A DNA stretch of 64,000 bases from Klenkia brasiliensis (GTDB lineage Bacteria; Actinomycetota; Actinomycetes; Mycobacteriales; Geodermatophilaceae): positions 1 through 64,000 of the forward strand of contig NZ_FNCF01000006.1 in the NCBI RefSeq assembly GCF_900100695.1. Direction: 5' to 3'. Of the stretch, positions 33,417-41,074 are shown piece after piece. The notes beneath the pieces were generated by a model. It saw nothing but the letters and a program-made list of their open reading frames with translations. It ran no database searches and had not been told where the DNA came from. Numbering within the stretch: the first letter of the stretch is position 1; each line of letters starts with the position of its first letter. A program made the translations under genes and the position numbers.

Positions 33417-34085
33417 GTGGCGCGGGTCAGCACGGGCGAGGCGGTGCGTGCAGCGGTCCTCGTGGCGATCCTGGCCGCCGGCGCCGTCGTCGCGCTGACC
33501 ACCGACCTGCCCACGGTCGACCAGCTGCGCAGCCGGGTCGCCGACGCCGGCCTGCTGGGGTGGGCCGCCATCGCCGGCGGCACCGCGGTCGCCGTCCTCG
33601 CGCCCATCCCGCGGACCGCGCTGGCCCTGCTCACCGGGATCCTGCTCGGCTTCTGGCCGGGCCTGCTGGTCACCGTGGTCGGCGCGCTGCTCGGCGCGCT
33701 CATGGGCTTCGGCCTCGGCCGGGCACTGGGCCGGGGCACGCTGCTGCGGCTGGCCGGGCCCCGGCTGCACAAGGCCGACCAGCTGGCCATGGAGCGGGGG
33801 TTCACCGCCGTCCTGCTGGCCCGGCTGACCCCGGTGCTGCCGTTCTTCCTGGTCAACTACGCCGGCGGGCTGTCCGGCGTCCGGCTGCCGGTGTACCTGG
33901 CCGCGACCTTCGTCGGGCTGCTGCCCGGCGCGGTGTTCAACGTCGCGGTCGGCTCGGTGGCCGGCGGGCTGGGGGAGTGGGGCCTGGCGATCACGATCGG
34001 GCCGGCGGCGGTCGTGCTGGCCGTGCTCGGCGTGCGGTGGTGGCGGCGTCGAGGTCGCTCTACCCCGGTCTCGGCTGAACGCTAG
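33417..34085 (+). CDS. VTT-domain (TVP38/DedA-like) membrane protein
   Basis: 222 residues with about five hydrophobic segments. The VTT (SNARE-associated) core is ALLTGILLGFWPGLLVTVVGALLGALMGFGLGR (two blocks), followed by FTAVLLARLTPVLPFFLVNYAGG, with the family's conserved arginine and proline and the GxxxGxxxG run. These proteins are linked to membrane lipid scrambling and polyprenyl-phosphate recycling. GTG at 33417 has GAGACT seven bases upstream as a possible -10. Convergent with a 200-aa hypothetical gene (four-base overlap). Confidence 0.87.
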   Translation: MARVSTGEAVRAAVLVAILAAGAVVALTTDLPTVDQLRSRVADAGLLGWAAIAGGTAVAVLAPIPRTALALLTGILLGFWPGLLVTVVGALLGALMGFGLGRALGRGTLLRLAGPRLHKADQLAMERGFTAVLLARLTPVLPFFLVNYAGGLSGVRLPVYLAATFVGLLPGAVFNVAVGSVAGGLGEWGLAITIGPAAVVLAVLGVRWWRRRGRSTPVSAER

Positions 34086-34684
34086 ACAGCCGTAGACGAC
34101 CCGATCGTCGTGGTCACCCGGACGACGGAGGGCGTCGGCGGCACCGAGCCGAACCCGAACCGCACGGGTGGGTCCACCCGCGCCAGGCCGCCGAGGTCGG
34201 CGCCGTCCCAGCCGGCGGAGGCCGAGCGCAGCAGGTGCAGGTCCTGCACGCCGTACCACTCGGTGCGCCCGTTCCCGGCGCTCCCGCGGGTGCGCATGCC
34301 GGCCAGCCGGGCGAGCGGGTCGAGCAGCCCCACCCAGGCCGGGGTACGGGCCAGCGGTGACGGAACGGTCCGCAGCAGCCAGCCCAGGGCCGGACGGCGG
34401 CCGGTGGTCACGCGCAGCGCGAGCGGCCCGGCGTGCACGACCCACTGGTCGCCGGCCCGGCCCACGTCGACCGACACGACCCGGACCTCGTCGAAGGTGT
34501 AGGTGCCGGCCACGAACTCCGCCAGCTCCTGCGTCTGGGCCAGCAGCAGCCGGTGGCCGTCGGGCCGCTCGACCATGACGTCGGAGACCGGGCCGAGCGG
34601 GGACCGGGGCCAGTGCCCGACCACCAGCCGGGTCCCCGACGTCGTCCCGGCGCCCAGGATCCAGCCGTCGTACCGCACCCGCAT
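34082..34684 (-). CDS. Hypothetical protein, 200 aa
   Basis: Encodes a beta-rich soluble protein starting MRVRYDGWILGAGTTSG, with VSDVMVERPDGHRLLLAQTQELAEFVAGTYTFDEV and VDLHGPLALRVT-like parts, ending VTTTIGSSTAV. No known domain recognised; the style suggests a conserved actinobacterial family. No signal peptide or membrane segment. TAGCGC (minus strand) lies seven bases before the ATG, as in leaderless genes of the window. It is divergent from the AAA ATPase gene. Confidence 0.7.
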   Translation of the reverse strand: MRVRYDGWILGAGTTSGTRLVVGHWPRSPLGPVSDVMVERPDGHRLLLAQTQELAEFVAGTYTFDEVRVVSVDVGRAGDQWVVHAGPLALRVTTGRRPALGWLLRTVPSPLARTPAWVGLLDPLARLAGMRTRGSAGNGRTEWYGVQDLHLLRSASAGWDGADLGGLARVDPPVRFGFGSVPPTPSVVRVTTTIGSSTAV

Positions 34685-34702
34685 GCGACACGCGCTACCC
34701 CG

Positions 34703-34720
34703 TTCTACGTGCTTCTACGT
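34703..34720. promoter_or_regulatory. Two direct repeats TTCTACGT, ten bases apart
   Basis: TTCTACGT at 34703-34710 and 34713-34720 lie in the divergent gap between the 200-aa gene and the ATPase gene. Ten-base spacing puts both on the same face of the helix, suitable for a dimeric activator or regulator. Confidence 0.4.
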
Positions 34721-34743
34721 CCCGGGCTAGAGAGCGGAATACG

Positions 34744-35943
34744 GTGCCCGACATGGATCCCGTGCGGAACCCCTACGCCCCCGGCGCGGGCCAGCGCCCG
34801 CCGGAGCTCGCCGGCCGGGACGCCGAGCTGGGCGCCTTCGACGTGGTGCTGGAGCGGATCGCGCACGGCCGCCCGGAGCGGTCACTGGTGCTCACCGGGC
34901 TGCGCGGGGTGGGCAAGACGGTGCTGCTCAACCACCTGCGCTCGGCGGCGATCGCCCGCGGGTGGGGCACGGGCAAGATCGAGGCCCGGCCGGACCAGTC
35001 GCTGCGCCGGCCGGTGGCCAGCGCGCTGCACATGGCGCTGCGGGAGCTGGGGCCGCGGCACGGCAACGCCGAGGCGGTGGCCGACGTCCTCGGGGTGGTC
35101 AAGGCGTTCGCCCAGTTCCAGCCGGCCGACGCCAAGCTGCGCGACCGCTGGCAGCCCGGCATCGACGCCCCCGCCGCCACCGGCCGGGCCGACACCGGCG
35201 ACATGGAGATCGACCTGGTCGAGCTGCTGTCCGACGCGGCCGGGGTCGCCGCCGACACCGGCAAGGGCATCGCGCTGTTCATCGACGAGATGCAGGACGT
35301 GCAGCCCGACGACGTCAGCGCCATCTGCGCGGCCTGCCACGAGCTGTCCCAGCAGGGTGCGCCGCTGATCGTCGTGGGCGCCGGGCTGCCGCACCTGCCC
35401 GCCGTCCTGTCGGCGTCGAAGTCCTACTCCGAGCGGCTGTTCCGCTACCTGCGGATCGACCGGCTGGACCGGGCCGCGGCCGACCGGGCGCTGGTCGGCC
35501 CGGCCGAGCGGGAGGACGTCGAGTACACGGCCGAGGCGCTGGACGCCCTGTACGCCGCCGCCGACGGCTACCCCTACTTCGTGCAGGCCTACGGCAAGGT
35601 CACCTGGGACCTGGCCGCCACCACCCCCATCACCGCGGACGACGTCGCGGTGGCGGCGCCGGCCGCGGAGGCCGAGCTCGCGGTGGGCTTCTTCGGCTCC
35701 CGCTACGACCGGGCCACGCCCGCCGAGCGGGAGTACATGCACGCCATGGCCGACCTGGGCGGGCCGGCCGGCGCCGCGGTGAGCACCAGCGACGTCGCCG
35801 TCTCGCTGGGCCGCAAGCCCGCGTCGCTCTCCCCGGCGCGGGACTCGCTGATCAAGAAGGGCCTGGTCTACAGCGCCGAGCGCGGGCAGATCGCCTTCAC
35901 CGTGCCGCACTTCGGCCGCTACCTGCTGCGCCAGCCCGACTGA
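34744..35943 (+). CDS. STAND/Cdc6-like AAA ATPase with C-terminal winged helix
   Basis: 399 residues. Walker A is TGLRGVGKTVLLNHLR (Gly52-Thr59), Walker B IALFIDEMQD (Asp181, Glu182). The domain order (ATPase, then a helical lid with YFVQAYGKVTWD, then a winged helix SDVAVSLGRKPASLSPARDSLIKKGL) is that of the archaeal ORC1/Cdc6-like and STAND ATPases which in bacteria act in regulation or defence. No partner protein or nuclease is present nearby. The start may be GTG 34744 or ATG 34753. It precedes the second ECF sigma gene by 32 bases. Confidence 0.82.
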   Translation: MPDMDPVRNPYAPGAGQRPPELAGRDAELGAFDVVLERIAHGRPERSLVLTGLRGVGKTVLLNHLRSAAIARGWGTGKIEARPDQSLRRPVASALHMALRELGPRHGNAEAVADVLGVVKAFAQFQPADAKLRDRWQPGIDAPAATGRADTGDMEIDLVELLSDAAGVAADTGKGIALFIDEMQDVQPDDVSAICAACHELSQQGAPLIVVGAGLPHLPAVLSASKSYSERLFRYLRIDRLDRAAADRALVGPAEREDVEYTAEALDALYAAADGYPYFVQAYGKVTWDLAATTPITADDVAVAAPAAEAELAVGFFGSRYDRATPAEREYMHAMADLGGPAGAAVSTSDVAVSLGRKPASLSPARDSLIKKGLVYSAERGQIAFTVPHFGRYLLRQPD

Positions 35944-35975
35944 AAGTGCGGTGCGTGTCCCGGACAGAGGGGGGC

Positions 35976-36497
35976 GTGGAGGAGTTCGAGGCGGTGGCGC
36001 GGGCCGTCGTGGAGCCGGTGCGCCGGTACCTGCACCGCCGCACCGACGCCGCGACCGCCGACGACGCGCTCGGCGAGGTGCTGCTGGTGCTGTGGCGGCG
36101 GGCGGCCGACGTCCCCGCCGACCCGGTGCCGTGGGCGATCGGGGTGGCCCGGCTGTGCCTGGCCAACGCCGAGCGCAGCCGCTGGCGCCAGCACCGGCTG
36201 GCCGCCCGGATCGGTCCCGCCGGCCCGGAGCCCGACCCGGCCGAGGACGTCGCCGGCGCGCTGGACGACGCCGCCCGGGTCCGCGCCGCGCTGACCCAGC
36301 TGACGGACGCCGACGCCGAGCTGCTGCGGCTGTCCGCCTGGGACGGGCTCACCACCGGCCAGCTGGCCCAGCTGCTGGGCATCACGCCCAACGCGGTGGC
36401 CATCCGGCTGCACCGGGCCCGCGGGCGGCTGCGGGAGGCAGTGCAAAGGCAGGACCCCGAGCCGGACAGGACGGGACGAGGGAAGGGGAGGGCATGA
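35976..36497 (+). CDS. ECF sigma factor (second module)
   Basis: 173 residues from GTG 35976, with GAGG (35967-35970) five bases upstream; two other in-frame GTGs (35946, 35955) are possible. Region 2 EPVRRYLHRRTDAATADDALGEVLLVLWRR and region 4 LLRLSAWDGLTTGQLAQLLGI with TPNAVAIRLHRARGRLREAV are characteristic. It is different in sequence from the SigE-family factor at 32.7 kb. Its stop overlaps the next start (ATGA), coupling it to a membrane protein that is probably its anti-sigma factor. Confidence 0.88.
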   Translation: MEEFEAVARAVVEPVRRYLHRRTDAATADDALGEVLLVLWRRAADVPADPVPWAIGVARLCLANAERSRWRQHRLAARIGPAGPEPDPAEDVAGALDDAARVRAALTQLTDADAELLRLSAWDGLTTGQLAQLLGITPNAVAIRLHRARGRLREAVQRQDPEPDRTGRGKGRA

Positions 36498-37066
36498 CCG
36501 ACGAACCGGCCGACGCGACGCTGGACGCCCGGCTGCGGGCCGCCGACCCCCTCCCCGACCTGCCCCCGCTCGCCCCCGAGCGGCTCGACCAGCTCCTGGA
36601 GGACACCGTGACCAGCACCGCCGCACCGACCCGCCGCCCCCGCGCCCTGCTGCTGGCCGCCGCGGCGGCCGCCGTCGTCGTGGTCGGCGGGGGAGCGCTG
36701 GCCCTGACCGGCCAGGACGGCGGGACGACGACGCTCGCTCTCGCCGCCCCCGACGTCTCCGCCAGCTGCGCCGCCCTGACCCCGGAGCTGCTGGCCGGCA
36801 GCGACGTCGCCTTCGCCGGCCGGGTCACCGCGATCTCGGGCGGCGTCGTGGTGCTGGAGACGGTGCAGCGCTTCGCCGGCGAGGTCGGGGACACCGTCGA
36901 GGTCACCCAGGGCGAGGGCAGCGTGGTGGACGGCGCCCCGATCACCTTCGAGCAGGGGCAGGTCTACCTGCTGTCCGCCGACGGCGGCACGATCGGCTCC
37001 TGCAGCGGCAGCGGTCCGGACTCCCCCGAGCTGCGCACCCTGTTCGAGCAGGCCTTCGGCGGCTGA
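36494..37066 (+). CDS. Putative anti-sigma factor, single-pass membrane protein
   Basis: 190 residues. About 50 cytoplasmic residues (TDEPADATLDARLRAADPLPDLPPLAPERLDQLLEDT) precede a membrane helix (residues 51-71, ALLLAAAAAAVVVVGGGALA), and about 115 residues lie outside, with two cysteines in SCAAL and SCSGSG. This topology and the ATGA overlap with the sigma gene are typical of membrane anti-sigma factors; no zinc-binding motif is seen. The outer domain has a compact beta pattern (VAFAGRVTAISGGVVVLETV). Confidence 0.78.
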   Translation: MTDEPADATLDARLRAADPLPDLPPLAPERLDQLLEDTVTSTAAPTRRPRALLLAAAAAAVVVVGGGALALTGQDGGTTTLALAAPDVSASCAALTPELLAGSDVAFAGRVTAISGGVVVLETVQRFAGEVGDTVEVTQGEGSVVDGAPITFEQGQVYLLSADGGTIGSCSGSGPDSPELRTLFEQAFGG

Positions 37067-37067
37067 C

Positions 37068-37529
37068 CTACCGGCCGCCCGCCTCGATCCGGGGCGGGCG
37101 GCGCAGGTGCTCGTAGACCACGCTGGTGCGCACGTCGGCCACCTCGGGCCGCTGGGTGAGCCGGTCGATGACGAAGGCGTAGAGCGCCTCGTTGTCGGCG
37201 ACGGCCACGTGCACCAGGAAGTCCTCGGTGCCGGTGGTGACGAACAGGCCGATGGTCTCGGGCAGGCCCTGCACCCAGTCCCGGAAGGCCTCGATGGCCC
37301 GCCGCGACGGCGGCCGCACCCGGATCGCGATGAGCGCCTGCACCGGCCGGCCGATCGCGGCCAGGTCGACGTCCAGGGTCGCCCCGCGGATCACGCCCCG
37401 GTCGCGCAGCGCCCGGGTGCGCTCCAGCGCCGTGGACGGTGCGACGCCCACGTCGGCCGCGACGTCGCGGTTGCTGCGCCGCGCATCGGACTGGAGGGAG
37501 CGCAGGATCGCCGCATCGAGTTCGTCCAC
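37068..37529 (-). CDS. Lrp/AsnC-family transcriptional regulator
   Basis: 153 residues. The winged helix (VDELDAAILRSLQSDARRSNRDVAADVGVAPSTALERTRALRDRG) is followed by the RAM ligand-binding domain (ALIAIRVRPPSRRAIEAF, then TGTEDFLVHVAVADNEALYAFVIDRL). Lrp-type proteins sense amino acids and often control the gene next to them; here the divergent neighbour is a DUF2000 gene, with an inverted repeat between them at 37552-37566. The GTG at 37529 is chosen because the protein then begins at the helix-turn-helix domain. Confidence 0.92.
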   Translation of the reverse strand: MDELDAAILRSLQSDARRSNRDVAADVGVAPSTALERTRALRDRGVIRGATLDVDLAAIGRPVQALIAIRVRPPSRRAIEAFRDWVQGLPETIGLFVTTGTEDFLVHVAVADNEALYAFVIDRLTQRPEVADVRTSVVYEHLRRPPRIEAGGR

Positions 37530-37551
37530 CCGGCCATCCTGGCGCACGTCG

Positions 37552-37566
37552 CCGAACGAAGTTCGG
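37552..37566. promoter_or_regulatory. Inverted repeat CCGAAC-GAA-GTTCGG in the Lrp/DUF2000 divergent gap
   Basis: Perfect 6-bp arms with a three-base centre, 22 bases upstream of the Lrp start and about 40 upstream of the DUF2000 start. A likely binding site of the divergent Lrp regulator. The spacer is three bases, not the four of an actinobacterial SOS box. Confidence 0.55.
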
Positions 37567-37595
37567 GATTGGCCTGCTGCGTCCGTGGATGTGCC

Positions 37596-37601
37596 TAGCG
37601 T
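37596..37601 (+). promoter_or_regulatory. Leaderless -10 element of the DUF2000 gene
   Basis: TAGCGT lies six bases before the ATG at 37608. Confidence 0.5.
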
Positions 37602-37607
37602 GGCGGC

Positions 37608-38084
37608 ATGACGACGCACGACGTACCCGCCTTCACCGCCGACGAGGTCGTGACGGCCGAACCCACACGCAACGCCCGGCTCAAGTGGGTGGTGGTCGTC
37701 GACGCCGAGGTGCCGGCCGGGGAGATGGTCAACGCCGTCGCCTGCACCGCCGCCGCCACCGGCGCGGCCGTCGACCACCTGCTGGCCCACGGCGGGCCCG
37801 ACGCCGACGGCGCCCACCACCCGGGGCTGCCGTGGGCGGGGTGCAGCGTGCTGACCGCCTCGTCGCAGGAGCTGGCCGCCGTCCGGGCCAAGGCGGTCGG
37901 CTCGCCCGGCGTGCTGGTCGTGGACATGCCGCGGGCCGCGCAGACGCACCGGGTCTACGACGAGTACCTCGCCGAGCTGGCCGGCACCGCGGCCGAGGAC
38001 CTGGCCTGCCGGGCGGTCAGCATCGTCGGCCCGCGCAACCGGGTGGCCGCCCTCACCAAGCGGCTGGGCCTGCTCACCGGTTGA
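37608..38084 (+). CDS. DUF2000-family protein
   Basis: 158 residues. The pattern ARLKWVVVVDAEVPAGEMVNAVACTAAATGAAV, then PWAGCSVLTASSQELAAVRAKA, then VVDMPRAAQTHRVYDEYLAELA fits the DUF2000 family (small proteins related in fold to peptidyl-tRNA hydrolase II). It is divergent from an Lrp regulator, so amino acid-linked control is likely. Function is not known; a leaderless promoter fits the ATG at 37608. Confidence 0.75.
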   Translation: MTTHDVPAFTADEVVTAEPTRNARLKWVVVVDAEVPAGEMVNAVACTAAATGAAVDHLLAHGGPDADGAHHPGLPWAGCSVLTASSQELAAVRAKAVGSPGVLVVDMPRAAQTHRVYDEYLAELAGTAAEDLACRAVSIVGPRNRVAALTKRLGLLTG

Positions 38085-38157
38085 GCGGCGGCCCGGCCGG
38101 GCAGGAGCGGCCCGGCGTCCAGACCCCGGCGCCGTCCGACGACGACGAGCGGGGTGG

Positions 38158-38913
38158 GTGGCCGTGCCGACGTGGCTGGAGGCCGGGCTGTGGGGGCTGC
38201 TGGGCGGCGGGGCGCTGGTCCTGGGTGCGCTGGTGGCCTGGTTCCTCCGCGTGCCGCAGGTCGTGGTCGCCTCGGTGATGGCCTTCGGGTCCGGGGTGCT
38301 CATCTCGGCGGTCGCCTTCGACCTGATGGCCGAGGCCGCGGAGACCGGTGGGCTGGTGCCCACCGCGCTGGGCTTCCTCGGCGGGGCGGTCACCTACCTG
38401 GGTGCCAACGCGCTGCTGGCCCGCCGCGGGGCGCGGCACCGCAAGCGGTCGGGGGACCAGCAGCCCTCGGAGGACCAGCAGCAGGGCAGCGGCGCGGCGA
38501 TCGCGGTCGGCGCGCTGCTGGACGGCGTCCCGGAGTCCGTCGTCCTGGGGGTGGGGCTGCTCGGCGGCGGGGCGGTGAGCCTGCCGGTGCTGGCGGCGGT
38601 GTTCATCTCCAACGTGCCCGAGGGCCTGTCCAGCGCGGCCGGGATGAAGCGCAGCGGCCGCTCCGCCGGCTACGTCTTCGGCGTGTGGGGCGGCATCGCG
38701 GTGCTCTCGGGCCTGTCCGCGCTGGTCGGCTACGTCGCCCTGGGCAGCGCGCCGCCCGAGGCCATCGCCGTCATCACCGCGGTGGCGGCCGGGGCGATCC
38801 TGACGATGATCGCCGACACGATGATCCCCGAGGCCTTCGAGCGCACCCGGACCTGGACCGGCCTGATCACCGCGCTGGGCTTCCTGCTCGCCTTCGCCAT
38901 CGAGCTCGCCTGA
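38158..38913 (+). CDS. ZIP-family metal transporter
   Basis: About 251 residues, roughly eight hydrophobic helices. Helix 4 carries the family motif LLDGVPESVVLG and helix 5 ISNVPEGLSSA; both contain the paired metal ligands (Asp/Glu/Pro/Glu) of ZIP proteins. A short cytoplasmic loop rich in Arg/Lys/Gln (RHRKRSGDQQPSEDQQ) replaces the usual His-rich loop. It moves zinc or another divalent cation into the cytoplasm. Start is uncertain between GTG 38158 and GTG 38164. A parS-like site follows five bases past its stop, then a shared terminator. Confidence 0.85.
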   Translation: MAVPTWLEAGLWGLLGGGALVLGALVAWFLRVPQVVVASVMAFGSGVLISAVAFDLMAEAAETGGLVPTALGFLGGAVTYLGANALLARRGARHRKRSGDQQPSEDQQQGSGAAIAVGALLDGVPESVVLGVGLLGGGAVSLPVLAAVFISNVPEGLSSAAGMKRSGRSAGYVFGVWGGIAVLSGLSALVGYVALGSAPPEAIAVITAVAAGAILTMIADTMIPEAFERTRTWTGLITALGFLLAFAIELA

Positions 38914-38917
38914 CCGG

Positions 38918-38931
38918 GTTCCACGTGGAAC
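38918..38931. other. parS-like site GTTCCACGTGGAAC (copy 3)
   Basis: Exact 14-bp palindrome in the gap between the ZIP gene and the terminator hairpin, outside any gene. Confidence 0.65.
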
Positions 38932-38933
38932 GG

Positions 38934-38973
38934 GGACGCACCCGGCCCCACGGGGGGAGGGCCGGGTGCGTCC
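38934..38973. terminator. Bidirectional terminator hairpin
   Basis: A perfect 15-bp stem (38934-38948 with 38959-38973) and a ten-base loop, between the converging ZIP and binding-protein genes. Confidence 0.8.
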
Positions 38974-38985
38974 GGTCGGGGAGGG

Positions 38986-40323
38986 TCAGCGCTGCGGGCC
39001 GATGCCCTGCGCGTTGAGCCCCTCGATGATCCGGCTGGTCTCCTCGAACCCGATCACCAGGATCGCGTCGGGGTTGAACTCGACCATCTGGGAGACCTCG
39101 CTGTCGAAGTTCGCCGCCGTCGGGTCGTAGACCAGCGAACGGATCGAGTCCTCCGACAACCCGTCGGCGACCAGGTCGGCGGCGGTGTTGTCGGCCAGCC
39201 CGGTGCCGTAGGGGTCGTTGAGCGCCAGGATGCCGACGGTGTTGTTGCCGTCGCCGCCGATCAGGTCGGCCAGCGCCCGGGCCTGCAGGGTGTCCGGGGG
39301 CACGGTGCGGAAGAACAGGCCCTGGTCGGGGTAGTCGGTCAGCCGGTCGGAGGTGCTGGCCGGGCTGATCATCGCCACGCCGGCGCCGGTGATCGCGTCG
39401 ATCACGGTCAGCGTCACGCCCGAGGACGACGCCCCGATGATCACGTTCGCCCCCGACTGCAGCAGCCGGTCGGCGGTCTGGGTCGCGGTGTCGGTGCTCG
39501 CGTCGCCGGAGTCCCCGGTGTCGAGCTGCACCGGGTTGCCCAGCACCCCGCCCGCGGCGTTGACGTCGCCCACGGCCAGGTTCAGCGCCGCGATCTGCTG
39601 CGGGCCCTGGTAGGACAGGCTGCCGGTCAGCGGGGTGAGGCTGCCGATCACCAGCGGTGCCCCGGTCGTGCCCGGTGCGGCCGGCGCCGGGCCCTCGTCG
39701 GTCGCGGCGTCCGCCAGGTCACCGGCCTGCACGAACTGCCGGGCGTCCAGGTCGATCTGGTCGTCCTCGGTGAAGCTCTCGATGGCGAAGCTCGCCACCG
39801 ACGGCTCCCCGGGCTCGGTGAACGCCAGCGGGCCGTTGACGCCGTCGTAGTCGGGGTTCCCGCCGGCCTGGATGATCGCGGTGCAGGACGCGTAGTCGGT
39901 GCAGGTCTCCCCGCCGAAGGTCACCCCGTTGACGTAGGGCGCCCAGACCGTGGCCTGGTTGCTCCCGGCCAGCTGCGCGGCGAGCGAGGCGATGACCACG
40001 GCGTCGTAGGTCTCGGCCGCGGTGTTGAAGTTGGTCAGCGACGGGTCGAGGGCCAGCAGCCGGTCGCGGAAGTCCTGCCCGACGTCGGTGAGCAGCACGG
40101 TGCCGCGCATGCCGGCCAGCGCGCCGGGGGAGGATGCGAAGTCCTCGCCCAGGCCGTTGTTCATGTTGCCGTCGGCGCCGTAGACGTTGACCTGCTTCGC
40201 GCCGTCGGAGGCGGCCGCGCTGCCTGCCCCGGCGTCGCCGTCGTCCGGGCCGCCGCCGCAGGCGCCCAGCGCCAGCAGGGTCGCGGCGGCGAGCGCACCG
40301 GCGCGGAGGTGGGTGGTGCGCAT
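38986..40323 (-). CDS. Circularly permuted branched-chain-amino-acid-type substrate-binding lipoprotein
   Basis: 445 residues. A lipoprotein signal with lipobox LALGAC (Cys22) is followed by a linker to residue 42. Residues 43-201 (starting KQVNVYGADGNMNNG, passing AETYDAVVIASLAAQ and GNPDYDGVNGPLAFTEPGEPSVASF, ending RQFVQAG) correspond to the C-terminal part of ordinary LivJ/Peripla_BP_6 proteins. A linker (DLADAATDEGPAPAAPGTTGA) then leads to residues 222-445 (APLVIGSLTPLTGSLSYQG ... RIIEGLNAQGIGPQR), which is the N-terminal part, and the protein ends at the usual mid-protein hinge. The order of the halves is therefore reversed. It would still form a two-lobed pocket for amino acids or organic acids. 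No ABC permease or ATPase lies nearby. GAAGGAG precedes the ATG by five bases. Confidence 0.85.
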   Translation of the reverse strand: MRTTHLRAGALAAATLLALGACGGGPDDGDAGAGSAAASDGAKQVNVYGADGNMNNGLGEDFASSPGALAGMRGTVLLTDVGQDFRDRLLALDPSLTNFNTAAETYDAVVIASLAAQLAGSNQATVWAPYVNGVTFGGETCTDYASCTAIIQAGGNPDYDGVNGPLAFTEPGEPSVASFAIESFTEDDQIDLDARQFVQAGDLADAATDEGPAPAAPGTTGAPLVIGSLTPLTGSLSYQGPQQIAALNLAVGDVNAAGGVLGNPVQLDTGDSGDASTDTATQTADRLLQSGANVIIGASSSGVTLTVIDAITGAGVAMISPASTSDRLTDYPDQGLFFRTVPPDTLQARALADLIGGDGNNTVGILALNDPYGTGLADNTAADLVADGLSEDSIRSLVYDPTAANFDSEVSQMVEFNPDAILVIGFEETSRIIEGLNAQGIGPQR

Positions 40324-40363
40324 CTGTTCTCCTTCGTGGGGGTGGGTGGGGGAGCGGGGTCGG

Positions 40364-41074
40364 TCAGCGCATGGCCGAGCCGCCGGCGATGACCACGGTC
40401 TCGCCGGTGACGTAGCCCGGTTCCAGCAGCCGCTGGACCCAGACGGCGATCTCGTCGGGGTCGGCGACCCGGCCCAGCGGGATGCCGGCGGCGGCCTCGG
40501 CCATCCGGCCGGTGGCGGCGTTGCCGGGGGTGTCGACCCAGCCCGGCGCGACGGCGTTCACCACCACCTGGTCGGGCGCGAGCTCGATGGCCAACGACTT
40601 CGTCAGCGACAGCACCGCTGCCTTGGAGGCGCTGTAGAGCAGCTGGCCGGGGGAGACGGCGAAGGCGTCGACGGAGGCGAAGTTGACCACCGCGCCACCG
40701 CCGGCCGCCCGCAGGTGCGGGACCGCGGCCGCGGTGACCACCAGCGTGCCGAGCACGTTGACGTCGAACACCGCGCGGTAGGTCTCGTCGGTGAAGTCCT
40801 CGAGCCGGGTGGGCGGGTAGATGCCGGCGCAGTTGACCACGCCGGTCAGCCGCTGCCCGGCGACGAGGCGGTCCACCGCGGCGGTGACGCCGGCGCGGTC
40901 GGTGACGTCGACGGGCACCGGCACCAGCTGCTCGCCGAGCTCGTCGGCCAGCGCGGCGAGGGGGTCGGCGGCCCGGTCCAGGGCGAGCACCCGCCAGCCG
41001 GCGGCGACCAGCCGCTGCACCAGCGCCCGGCCCATGCCGCTGGCGGCGCCGGTGACCAGCACGGTGTCGCTCAC
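40364..41074 (-). CDS. Short-chain dehydrogenase/reductase
   Basis: 236 residues. Rossmann motif VLVTGAASGMGRAL, NCAG, catalytic Ser in FASVDAF, Tyr/Lys in LLYSASKAAVLSL, closing VIAGGSAMR. An Asp after beta-2 (LALDRA) suggests NAD. Its GTG at 41074 overlaps the stop of the flavin monooxygenase gene by four bases, so the two enzymes are made together and probably act in sequence, for example alcohol from monooxygenation then oxidation, or ester/lactone chemistry. It lies 41 bases before the binding-protein gene, possibly in one operon. Confidence 0.9.
   Translation of the reverse strand: MSDTVLVTGAASGMGRALVQRLVAAGWRVLALDRAADPLAALADELGEQLVPVPVDVTDRAGVTAAVDRLVAGQRLTGVVNCAGIYPPTRLEDFTDETYRAVFDVNVLGTLVVTAAAVPHLRAAGGGAVVNFASVDAFAVSPGQLLYSASKAAVLSLTKSLAIELAPDQVVVNAVAPGWVDTPGNAATGRMAEAAAGIPLGRVADPDEIAVWVQRLLEPGYVTGETVVIAGGSAMR

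Noticed and set aside
28057-34097. A recurring CTAGAC/GTAGAC motif as a shared regulator site.
   Set aside because: The second occurrence lies within the coding end of the 200-aa gene and overlaps stop codons.
37552-37566. LexA SOS box.
   Set aside because: The arms are right (CGAAC/GTTCG) but the spacer is three bases instead of four, and the neighbours are not DNA-repair genes.
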